Assembly: GCA_029054245.1 (NCBI GenBank)
Contig: JAIDFQ010000043.1
Coordinates: 310,001-374,000, forward strand
DNA length: 64,000 nt
Direction: 5' to 3'
Source: Lachnospiraceae bacterium
GTDB lineage: Bacteria > Bacillota > Clostridia > Lachnospirales > Lachnospiraceae
Shown here piece after piece: positions 34,741 through 42,165 of the stretch (position 1 is the stretch's first letter; the number at the start of each line of letters is the position of its first letter). The translations under genes were made by a program, and so were the position numbers. Below the pieces are notes generated by a model, which ran no database searches, had not been told where the DNA came from, and saw only the letters and a list, made by a program, of their open reading frames with translations.

Positions 34741-35075
34741 CCAAGCCAAAGTGAGGGGTACTAATCCCTCAACCAACACAGCCAAGCCAGCCCAAGGTAT
34801 GTGAGGGGTACTGATTTCTCCGAAGCAGTCAAAAGCAAGCTAAAGTGAGCGGTATCAAATCCCTCAGTGTAGTTAAATGGCAAGCCCAAAACAGAAAGGT
34901 TTTCAAAATATGTGAGGGGTACTAAGAATCTCCCAATCAATGTAGTTAAAGCCTGCAAGACAGTGGAAGTGGAATCCCAAGACAATTAAGCAATCTCAAA
35001 GCAGCCAAGGTAAGTCAGGGGTACTAAGAACCAGCCGGATATTGAGGCTGGCTCTTTTCCTGTCAGGGGTATCCG
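34741..35075 (+). repeat. Non-coding array of the AGGGGTA motif
   Basis: Five exact copies at 34754, 34804, 34915, 35017 and 35065, plus one degenerate copy (GTGAGCGGTATC) near 34846, lie in a gene-free stretch. Spacings are about 50 bp or simple multiples. The copies share flanks such as GTGAGGGGTACTAAT...CCCTC and the word CCAAGCC. A hairpin (CCAGCC/GGCTGG, 35031-35058, then CTCTTTT) lies between the last two. The rest of the gap to 35205 shows nothing further. Confidence 0.7.
35031..35058 (+). terminator. Weak terminator inside the motif array
   Basis: CCAGCC (35031-35036) pairs with GGCTGG (35046-35051), followed by CTCTTTT. Confidence 0.45.
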
Positions 35076-35205
35076 GCAGACCGCCAGTTCGTGGATAAGG
35101 GCTGGCTTTTTCTTTTAGATTCTGTATTTTTTGGTATAAGGTGACTTGACATTATTGAGATAAGAGTTACCATAACAGCACCAAAACAGGAAGGGGTCTA
35201 AAGGT

Positions 35206-35466
35206 ATGAAGCTGGCAAAAGTATTTAAAGAGCATGCAGGGCAGGTCGTGGTTCTCCAGCCCCTCATGAGGGACGCCGCCACAAACAGGCCGTTAGCCTA
35301 TAAGGTACTGAGGGCGTGTACCTGCATGACGGAGGCAGTCAAGGCGCAGTGGTACTGCCTAGCCGAGGGCTTCGAAGGGGTATTCATTTACCCATGCGCA
35401 GAGGACGCCGCCCTTGCGCCGGAGGATGCGGCAAGGATGTTCAGGGTTTTGTATGGAAGGGAGTGA
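35206..35466 (+). CDS. Small hypothetical protein, 86 aa
   Basis: Unrecognised. AGGAAGGGG lies before the ATG at a long spacing. The protein has alternating hydrophobic residues and cysteines (VLRACTCMTEAVKAQWYCLA). Its stop is directly followed by the GTG of the next gene, so the two are coupled. Motif at 35376 in EGV codons. Confidence 0.58.
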   Translation: MKLAKVFKEHAGQVVVLQPLMRDAATNRPLAYKVLRACTCMTEAVKAQWYCLAEGFEGVFIYPCAEDAALAPEDAARMFRVLYGRE

Positions 35467-35859
35467 GTGGCTGTGGCTATTAAAGAAATTACAGTTGACA
35501 AGGATGCAAAGAGGCTGTTCAAAGTAGTAGGGGAGTACAACCTCAGCATGGAGCAGAAAAAAGAGATTGAAGGGATCGTGAAGGACATCAAAAGCGATGC
35601 CGCAAGGAACGCAGCCGCAATCATGATGTGCGACCTTTACGATTTGGATGGGGAAAGCCTGAAAGGCGATATGGCGAAGGTAGTCCTGCTTGACAGCAAT
35701 AAGGATGTCAGGGCGGAACCGTCAGAAAGGATAAGGCTCCTGCAGATATTATGGTGGATTGTAACCACCTATTTTGAGGGCGATGACGGTATGGCGTTGA
35801 AGAAGTGCATGGAGTTGTGCAGCCATCCAAGGAGGCGTAGAGGGGTACTTACCCCCTAG
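35467..35859 (+). CDS. Small helical hypothetical protein, 130 aa
   Basis: Begins at GTG immediately after the preceding stop codon. It is rich in lysine, glutamate and hydrophobic residues in helical spacing (LSMEQKKEIEGIVKDIKSDA; RIRLLQILWWIVTTYFEG). It ends in RGVLTP. The motif at 35841 forms the last codons and, with TACCCCCT directly after, makes a near-palindrome. Function not recognised. Confidence 0.58.
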   Translation: MAVAIKEITVDKDAKRLFKVVGEYNLSMEQKKEIEGIVKDIKSDAARNAAAIMMCDLYDLDGESLKGDMAKVVLLDSNKDVRAEPSERIRLLQILWWIVTTYFEGDDGMALKKCMELCSHPRRRRGVLTP

Positions 35860-36008
35860 GGCTGGCAAAAATAAGAAAGGCAGTATAATAGTATGGCAGA
35901 TTTAGGTGCATTGGCGGAATTTTTTGGGAGACTATCCTGTTTACGTGGCATTATAAAGCGGCGGATAATCTCTGCGGTATCATAAGGGGGTCTGATGATA
36001 CAGAGGCG

Positions 36009-36254
36009 GTGCGTGATGAAGTGCTGACTGAATTGTGCCGTATAACATCCTGTGTTTACAGGGAGGCATATTCCAAAATATTATGCAGACTGTACGGGGA
36101 TGATTATGAGGGGTATCAGGGCTTGTTTTGGAAGGCAGGCTCTGATATTTTTTTGCATCTTATTCCTGCAAAGTTTAGTCCAATAGGCGTAATAGAGGTT
36201 ATCCTGCTTTTTCTCAAGCGCATTTCAAGGTATAGCGGAAGGCGGTGCATCTAA
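36009..36254 (+). CDS. Small ORF, likely 3' part of a frameshifted gene
   Basis: An 81-aa frame (MRDEVLTELCRITSCVYREA) without a ribosome site at its ATG. The frame is open upstream and reads sensibly (TILFTWHYKAADNLCGIIRG). An ATG at 35893 in another frame encodes MADLGALAEFFG up to a run of six T at 35920-35925. One extra T there would fuse the two into a protein of about 120 aa. This looks like a one-base deletion, an assembly error or slippage. The protein is not recognised. Motif at 36109 as EGY codons. Confidence 0.45.
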   Translation: MRDEVLTELCRITSCVYREAYSKILCRLYGDDYEGYQGLFWKAGSDIFLHLIPAKFSPIGVIEVILLFLKRISRYSGRRCI

Positions 36255-36317
36255 CGTGCCGAGACGGGTTTTCCATCAGATGCCGCCCGTTCCTGACATC
36301 CCTCTGAACCATACGAT

Positions 36318-36623
36318 GTGATGAGGCTTATGGCATCAGTCAGGGGTAAGAGTTTTTCCCTGAGAAATCTGCCGCATTTCCCATATCATAAAAGTGTTTC
36401 TGACGGGCATGGAAGAAAGCTGGTTAAGAAAGCAGTGAGATGGCAGAACCACCAAGGGAGCCTGTGGTTTTTTGTGCAGTTTAGCCACTTCCCATGCCCT
36501 GTTACCAGAGTTATAATCACAGACCACCGGAGACGGCGTAAGGTACTTGGAAAGCCAGCGGGGATATTTATAGTGCCGCTTCAGGACGGAGGGAAGTTTG
36601 AGGTAAGATGCCGCAGCGTATGA
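36318..36623 (+). CDS. Doubtful small ORF, 101 aa
   Basis: An open frame that is basic and rich in H, P and R (VRVIITDHRRRRK-type stretches), with a weak start context. An equally long frame exists on the other strand. It lies between two better-supported genes and contains the motif at 36342. I list it because the gap would otherwise be about 390 bp, but it may be non-coding. Confidence 0.25.
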   Translation: MMRLMASVRGKSFSLRNLPHFPYHKSVSDGHGRKLVKKAVRWQNHQGSLWFFVQFSHFPCPVTRVIITDHRRRRKVLGKPAGIFIVPLQDGGKFEVRCRSV

Positions 36624-36641
36624 AAGGAGGGGTATCCATTT

Positions 36642-37433
36642 ATGGAGAAAGAATTTGACCATTATGACGTGCTGAAGTGGGAGTTGTTTGAGAAGCTGTT
36701 CCCTAAAATGATTTATGACGGGGATGAAAAAAGCTGTACAGACTTCTTCAACAGCCTGCGTGAAGAGCCACAGGCTCTGACATATGCAATGTTTGAATCC
36801 ATGTGCAGTGATGATAAAGCGGAATGCCCTTATAAAGCTGAAGATTTTCAGGCAGAAGTCCTCAGCAGGGGCAATATCGGCATGGTGAAGATCCAGCCGC
36901 CGCAGGGGAGTCAGAATGTCAGCAGTATCTTAAGGGCATATGTGGTGTTTTCCGGCAAAGAAGGAGGCATCCCTGTGAGGCTGTATTTTTTTGTAAAGCG
37001 GTTCATAGAAGGTCAGGTCTTTATTATGTATGTCAACCGGCAGTATGAAATCCTCAAGGTGGAGGAAATTACAGACTACATGGACGATATTGAGCGCGAG
37101 CATTATGGTATTGTGAAAAGCTATGCATGCATTGTCTATGACATGATGGCGGAACAGGAGACGGCAGAAAGGCAGTGGAGCAGGGACTGGAGTACTTTTG
37201 ACTGGGATTCTGTCAGGAAAAGCCTTGGTGACAGGGGTACTGATATTGGTCTTACAAGGGACGAGTGTCTGGAGTTCCTTGACTGGTATGCATTAAACAA
37301 TCCAGGTGACTATGCAAGGAAGTCAGTATATATCATCTTAAGGGAAATGGGGCTAAACGAGAAGCATGCCGCATACCTGTCAGGGCATCTGGATATGCTG
37401 GAGGCTCTGCTGTTGCTGGCAGACGGGGACTGA
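36642..37433 (+). CDS. Hypothetical protein, 263 aa
   Basis: Unrecognised acidic protein. The ribosome site AAAGGAGG overlaps a motif copy (36628), so the motif could affect translation of this gene. The first part (KEFDHYDVLKWELFEKLFPK) is helical. The middle is beta-rich (RLYFFVKRFIEGQVFIMYVN). The C-terminus is helical with hydrophobic residues (HAAYLSGHLDMLEALLLLAD). A further motif at 37233 lies in RGT codons. No membrane segment. Confidence 0.68.
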   Translation: MEKEFDHYDVLKWELFEKLFPKMIYDGDEKSCTDFFNSLREEPQALTYAMFESMCSDDKAECPYKAEDFQAEVLSRGNIGMVKIQPPQGSQNVSSILRAYVVFSGKEGGIPVRLYFFVKRFIEGQVFIMYVNRQYEILKVEEITDYMDDIEREHYGIVKSYACIVYDMMAEQETAERQWSRDWSTFDWDSVRKSLGDRGTDIGLTRDECLEFLDWYALNNPGDYARKSVYIILREMGLNEKHAAYLSGHLDMLEALLLLADGD

Positions 37434-37534
37434 GACATTAAGAAGGCAGCGGAGAAGGCGGCACTGCAGGGCTGTCAGGGGTATCCTGAAGGCTTCCGCA
37501 CTGCCAGCCCGAAGCCGCATGACAAAGGAGAGGT

Positions 37535-37846
37535 ATGGTGGAGAAAGATTTTTTTGATGAGATACAGCCGAGTCTATTAGACAGGCTTGGGAGGGTTTAC
37601 AGCAGTGACAGTGGATACCTTGAGTCTGTGAGCATGGAGACAGAAGCCTTCCGCCATCTGGAGGAAAGTTTTACAGAAAGCCAGCTTGAGATGATAAAGG
37701 GCTACAGAGACGCCATATACAGGACTGGCGGCGTATGTGAGTTACTGGCGTACCGTCAGGGCATGAGGGATTTAGCCGCCATCCTTGGCATAGGGGATAA
37801 GGTGCAGGATAAACAGGAAGAGATGGCTGTCTGTGGAGAAACATAA
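37535..37846 (+). CDS. Small helical protein, DUF6809-like pattern
   Basis: A 103-aa helical protein with AAAGGAGAGG before the ATG. The arrangement LEESFTESQLEMIKGYRDAI followed by LLAYRQGMRDLAAIL resembles the small DUF6809 proteins common in clostridial phages and integrative elements (a helical hairpin ending in a YxxG-type helix). The family match is by memory of the pattern and is tentative. The protein ends with a charged tail. Confidence 0.6.
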   Translation: MVEKDFFDEIQPSLLDRLGRVYSSDSGYLESVSMETEAFRHLEESFTESQLEMIKGYRDAIYRTGGVCELLAYRQGMRDLAAILGIGDKVQDKQEEMAVCGET

Positions 37847-39112
37847 GAAAAAGTGTATTGAGATAACATAAAAACCGGCAGAAGGCAGTCAGGCATGGTT
37901 CAGGGGTATCTTAAGACTTCGCATAGTATCAGATGTGCGGAGCCTTTTTTATATGCAAATATGTTCTTTAAGCCGCCGTTTCATTGATAAAGGCATTTCC
38001 TGCCCTGCCTGATATATCCTGCGTTTTCAGTGTGTGCGGTGATTTCATGTGTTCTGGTTTGATGGAATCCATTCTGATTTTGTCAGCAGTTGTTCTGATT
38101 TGTTAAAAGTTCAAGCCATGAGATAGGAGGCTTTGATTTGATGTATTCTGGCTTGATAGCATCTTTTCTGATTTTGTCAGCAGTTATTCTGATTTGTTAA
38201 AAGTTTAAGCTGTGAGATAGGGGATTTTGCTTTCATGCATTCTGGTTTGATTATATTTTTTCTGATTTTGTCGGCAGTTATTCTGCTTTGTCAGCAGTTT
38301 AAGCCGCAAGATAGGAGGTTTTGATTTCATCTGTTCTGGCTTGATGGCAGTTATTCTGATTTTGTTTACAGATGTTCTGCTTTGATTCCATTTATTCTGA
38401 TTTTGTCTGCATCTGTTCTGACCTGTCTGAAGTTTTCGGCCGCAGATGGGCATTTTTATTATGATGTGTCCTGACTTGATTTCATCTTTTCTGATTTTAT
38501 TCTGAGGTACTCTGTCCTGCTGGCATTTGTACAGCGAGATACAGTTTTTTGCCCTGAGTCTTTATTATCTGTGCGAAGATTTTCAGGTATGCAGAAGTAT
38601 CATGGGAAGAGGACAGCCGGAGCGAGTTCCTGCTTTCGGCATTTATATAGAAATGATGCCTGTGGAGGCATAAGACTGCTGTGAGAAAAAGTATGGCAGG
38701 GAGGAGCATGGAGGGGTACTGGCTGATATTTGTCATGGCTTTCCTGATTAGCAGTGTAAGACGGCAAAGCATGGAGGGCTGAAAACCAAAGATATCCGGC
38801 GACATGCCTTTTAACCTGCCATCTGGGCAGAAGCCGCTGAGCCTGTCAGGAGGGCAGGAGTGTCTGCGGTTTCTGCCCGATGTGAGGGGGATTAGTCTGC
38901 GGCGCATGCAGCCAGAATGTAAAACGCTTTCAGGGCAGTTTCTGGACAGTTCATATGCTTATATATTTTTTGCTTTAAAGATTTTACATAGAAAATTTTG
39001 CGGATGAAAAATTCCTCCTGCTGGCGGCTTTTCCCAGCCCACGAAAAAATCTGTAAGCGGAGGGATGTAAAACCAAAAGGCGTTACCAGAAAAATGAAAA
39101 GGAGTGATATGC
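37847..39112 (+). other. 1.27-kb non-coding region with nested tandem repeat
   Basis: No gene supported on either strand. It holds a motif at 37902 followed by a hairpin-like CTTAAGAC...GCGGAGCC stretch, then the 94-bp tandem repeat (38052-38490), a motif at 38712 and about 400 bp of unremarkable sequence. The short ORFs here have no ribosome sites and, over the repeat, periods that are not multiples of three. Confidence 0.6.
38052..38490 (+). repeat. 94-bp tandem repeat built of 20/21-bp TTCTG units
   Basis: The word TTCTGG(T/C)TTGAT recurs at 38052, 38146, 38240 and 38334, each exactly 94 bp apart. Inside each unit are three 20-21-bp subunits starting TTCTG (for example TTCTGATTTTGTCAGCAG) and a 32-bp spacer containing AGATAGGAGG or a variant. 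From 38334 the 20/21-bp subunits continue five in a row, then decay by about 38490. Spacing close to two helical turns is like iterons or partition-site repeats. Confidence 0.85.
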
Positions 39113-40144
39113 ATGGCAGGACGCAGCTTTATTTCAGATTTAAAGTATATTGAGTCGGCAGTCCGCAGGGGCGAGGTGTCCGAGCGTGGCGGATATGTTT
39201 TCAGGAGGCTGACGGGGTTCATTGAGTCAGGCTCTTTTACCAAGTCGAAAAATATGAAGTTTTTATGCCGGTACTGGAGCAGCAGCTATGGCGAACTTGG
39301 CAGGATATGGGCAAGCCAGGGGTACAGGGAGAAAAGCCAGGAGACTTTTCGTGTCCAGATGTCTAATCTGGGCAAGATGCTCTGTTCCCTGTTCCCCACG
39401 TTCAGCAGGGAGTTGTTTGTCTCAGGGACAGTCTTGGAGAAAGATGAGGCTGATTTCGCCGCAATCGAGACTGCCATTGATGCACTGCAGGGCTGTATGG
39501 GGCTTCCAGAGGAAGTGTTCATTGCAGAGGCGGTAAGGTATGCCGGGGATGCCTGCTGTGACGGCGAGGTGTCTGTAGGTGAGTGCAGGGGTACGGTTGA
39601 AAAGCTGAAGCCGCTGATGCAGTCAGAAGTCCTTAAATATCTTGGAGGGCTTGACATATGCCAGCTTAAGTTTATCTTTTCTGTCCTGAGGAGACCACTG
39701 TTCGGCGTGAGGGCTACAGCCTGCGACACAGAGAAGCTGGAGTTGATGAAGATGTTTGGTGCAGTGGGTACTGCGGCGGCAGATGCGGAGACAGCGGCGG
39801 AAGCGGTGAAAAGGGATAAGCCGGCAGAGGTTCTGGCCGAGGCTGCAGAGAAAACGCCATATAACCTTTCTTTCAGCAAGTCTTTATCAGATATCCTGAC
39901 GCAAAGGGGGAATGACAGGCTGACGGATGAGGAGACCAGAGAGTGGCTGGCGATGCCGGAGGCGGAAAAGGATGAGTATAAGCGGAGGCTGGCTAACTTT
40001 TTATCAGTCTTTACAGAAGAAGGCTTCAGGCGGCAGATGGCGCATTATAATCCGCTGGCTCTTGGCGAGGTGCTTGACGGCGACTATCCGGTGAAAGAAG
40101 GGGAAGAGAGGTATCAGTTCAGAAAACAGGAGGGTGCCATATGA
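39113..40144 (+). CDS. Hypothetical protein, 343 aa
   Basis: Unrecognised. I chose ATG 39113 with AAAAGGAG upstream; an in-frame GTG nine bases earlier overlaps the ribosome site. It is mostly helical: a basic N-terminal part (SFISDLKYIESAVRRGEVSE; FRRLTGFIESGSFTKSKNMK), a middle with scattered cysteines, and an alanine/glutamate-rich link (ADAETAAEAVKRDKPAEVLA). The C-terminal about 80 residues are acidic and helical. Basic N-terminus and size would allow DNA binding, but no motif proves it. Motifs at 39318 (QGY) and 39587 (RGT). The next gene overlaps its stop by four bases. Confidence 0.7.
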   Translation: MAGRSFISDLKYIESAVRRGEVSERGGYVFRRLTGFIESGSFTKSKNMKFLCRYWSSSYGELGRIWASQGYREKSQETFRVQMSNLGKMLCSLFPTFSRELFVSGTVLEKDEADFAAIETAIDALQGCMGLPEEVFIAEAVRYAGDACCDGEVSVGECRGTVEKLKPLMQSEVLKYLGGLDICQLKFIFSVLRRPLFGVRATACDTEKLELMKMFGAVGTAAADAETAAEAVKRDKPAEVLAEAAEKTPYNLSFSKSLSDILTQRGNDRLTDEETREWLAMPEAEKDEYKRRLANFLSVFTEEGFRRQMAHYNPLALGEVLDGDYPVKEGEERYQFRKQEGAI

Positions 40145-40419
40145 TAAAGACAATTCCAGTTGAAGACAGGGAGGCTCAGCGAAAGACGCCTGATGAGGCT
40201 GGCACAGCAGTTTCTTCCTATTATAATATGATGCAGATTCAGAGGCGTTTCTGCAAAATCAGTGATGCCGCCTTTTCATGTCCAGCCGCCGTCATCCACA
40301 GGGGTACTGGACTGCCAAGCGCAAGGGTGCTTTTACATGGGAAGCCGCCCCATCTTTCAGGGGTATCCTGCGGCTGGCATGGCGTGTCTGCCTTTGCCTG
40401 TGGAAGGGGCGGCTCTTAA
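40141..40419 (+). CDS. Small hypothetical protein, 92 aa, possibly decayed
   Basis: Starts with ATGA overlap to the preceding stop, which supports translation. The first about 45 residues look normal (IPVEDREAQRKTPDEAGTAV). The rest is rich in G, H, P and C and is read through two motif copies (40300, 40359) and an inverted repeat AGCCGCCCC/GGGGCGGCT, so the original gene may have ended earlier or been altered. Confidence 0.4.
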   Translation: MIKTIPVEDREAQRKTPDEAGTAVSSYYNMMQIQRRFCKISDAAFSCPAAVIHRGTGLPSARVLLHGKPPHLSGVSCGWHGVSAFACGRGGS

Positions 40420-40793
40420 AGCATAAGTGACAAATGGTGCGCCGCTTTTTCGTGACAAAGTGACTATTTCCTTTTATTGTGGACAGAGTTAACATACACA
40501 CACTGAAACGTCGGGAAACCGCCGATTTAAGGCGGAACGTCCTACGAGGCTCATACAGGAGGTTTCAAGGCTTTATGGGGAAATGCTCAAGCCGCCGCCG
40601 GACTGTGGCACACAGGGGCTTTGGCGCGCCCATATGTTTCCGAACCCTTAAGTCGAATAATACCTATTTTACGACCTGTGGCTTAAAACGGGGATTCCCC
40701 ATGAGGGGTATCGGAACGGGGCTTCCAATACGAACATTTCCGGCGTTTTATACGACTTTTGGTGATTGGCTGTAAGGGGGAGGTGAGTTGGCT
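40420..40793 (+). other. Gap before the second recombinase
   Basis: No convincing gene; a 98-residue frame from GTG 40479 lacks a ribosome site and has odd composition. Two GTGACAAA words lie at about 40428 and 40454, and a motif at 40704. TTTTATACGAC near 40748 also occurs near 33589 in the other large gap. Confidence 0.45.
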
Positions 40794-41378
40794 ATGAATA
40801 AGAGATGCGTTGCGCTGACGCAGGAGCAGTATGAAAAGAGCATTGAACTTATGAGGGACGGCTTCATGCTGTCAGGGGTACTGGTAAAGCCCAACGGGCG
40901 CATAGCCGCCGTTGAGGTGCTTCAGGCTTCGCTGGGACTGCGTCTTGGCGATGTGCTTCAGCTTTGCATGTCGTCGTTCATTAAGGACGGCGGCAGGTGG
41001 CGGCTGGATATCGTGGAGCAGAAGACCGGCAAGGTGCGCCAGTTTACAGTGCCTGTCGAGGTATATTCCTTTGTTCAGGATTATGCCCTCGACAGGGGTA
41101 TCGGCAGGGGTGCAAGGCTGTTTGACATTTCTGAGCGTCAGGTTGAGCGGCACCTGAACAAAGTGTTTGAGAAGATGGGACTGCCACTGCGACAGTATGG
41201 GAGTCACAGCTTCAGGAAGTTCTTCGCCACAAAGGTGTACCTTGACAATGAGATGAACATTGAACTTGTACGGGTACTGCTCCAGCATTCGTCAGTTGCC
41301 ATATCGCAGAAGTATATTGGCATATCGCCAAAGATGGTAGAGGATGCGCTGGCTAAGACTGCCAGCCATGTAATATGA
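40794..41378 (+). CDS. Minimal tyrosine recombinase (catalytic domain only)
   Basis: A 194-aa protein that aligns with the catalytic domain of phage-type integrases. It shows the first arginine in SLGLRLGDVLQLC, HSFRKFFAT (HxxR), the histidine in LLQHSSVA and tyrosine in SQKYIGIS. The arm-binding and most of the core-binding domain are absent, so it is about half the usual size. GGAGG lies 10 bases before ATG 40794; TTG 40788 is an alternative. It might resolve multimers, act on another site, or be a remnant. Motifs at 40874 (SGV) and 41094 (RGI codons). Confidence 0.85.
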   Translation: MNKRCVALTQEQYEKSIELMRDGFMLSGVLVKPNGRIAAVEVLQASLGLRLGDVLQLCMSSFIKDGGRWRLDIVEQKTGKVRQFTVPVEVYSFVQDYALDRGIGRGARLFDISERQVERHLNKVFEKMGLPLRQYGSHSFRKFFATKVYLDNEMNIELVRVLLQHSSVAISQKYIGISPKMVEDALAKTASHVI

Positions 41379-41424
41379 GGCTTGGCGGTGATATTTTTAT
41401 AAAAAAGAAAGAGAGGGATATGGT

Positions 41425-42165
41425 ATGTTCAGGCTGAAAAAGTGGGGGTTAAGTCTGGAGCCGGAAGGGTTCATAGGATGTGGGGACTGCTACGGCAATC
41501 CAAAGTTCCTTGACGGGGAGTTTATCCTCACGTCTTATGTGGTAAGGGCAGAAGTTAGTGACAGCGAAAAGCGGCTGAAGCTGTTTACCGTTTCAGGAAG
41601 CTGTTATGTGATGGACTATGCGGATATCAATGAAAGCTGTCTGGAATCCACAAGGGCTGTGCTGTCCGGCAGGGGCATCCCTGTTGACCTGAGAATGTGC
41701 GTTGCCCTTAAGGAGCAGAAGGACAGGGCGGTGAAAGAGCGGCTGACAGGGGTGTTAAAGCCGAATGAACTTTATGTAGTCATGCAGGGGGGAATTGGTG
41801 TCAGCGAGGCGTATTTTAAGACAGAAAAAGGCTCTGTCGTGCCGGTTCGTGTCAAGGTGCATACGGGCATGTTTCAGGACAGCATCATAGTGGCGGACTG
41901 GCAGACAGGGCTGTGTGACTGGAGGATATTCCCGTCAGTTTTCTCGGTGGAGCCATACCACTGGTCAGATGGGCTTGAAGCGGTGCATATGAAGAATATC
42001 GGGGAGGATTTTGTGTTTAAAGGTTCAAAGGGGGAAATCCTGTGCAGGTCGGGGGACACCACAGTTGTCAGGAAGGGAGATTTTGTGGGAGAAGGTCTGC
42101 TTTCCCCCGACACAGTCAATGGCAAGAGCCTGTTTTCAGCGGATAACGGTGATTTGTTCCAGTGA
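41425..42165 (+). CDS. Hypothetical protein, 246 aa
   Basis: Unrecognised, predicted mostly beta-stranded and soluble (KLFTVSGSCYVMDYADINES; PVRVKVHTGMFQDSIIVADW; GDTTVVRKGDFVGEGLLSPD). AGAGAGGG precedes the ATG. It lies 46 bp after the minimal recombinase and may be cotranscribed with it. Unusually for this element it contains no AGGGGTA copy. A hairpin terminator follows 25 bp after its stop. Confidence 0.68.
   Translation: MFRLKKWGLSLEPEGFIGCGDCYGNPKFLDGEFILTSYVVRAEVSDSEKRLKLFTVSGSCYVMDYADINESCLESTRAVLSGRGIPVDLRMCVALKEQKDRAVKERLTGVLKPNELYVVMQGGIGVSEAYFKTEKGSVVPVRVKVHTGMFQDSIIVADWQTGLCDWRIFPSVFSVEPYHWSDGLEAVHMKNIGEDFVFKGSKGEILCRSGDTTVVRKGDFVGEGLLSPDTVNGKSLFSADNGDLFQ

Noticed and set aside
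38205-38453. 82-codon minus-strand frame over the 94-bp repeat
   Set aside because: The repeat period is not a multiple of three, so a protein would not keep the repeat; no ribosome site.
38052-38490. CRISPR array in the tandem repeat region
   Set aside because: The whole 94-bp unit is repeated, there are no unique spacers of constant size, and no cas genes are present.
40479-40775. 98-codon frame before the minimal recombinase
   Set aside because: No ribosome site, arginine/glycine/phenylalanine-rich unlikely composition, reads through inverted repeats and a motif.
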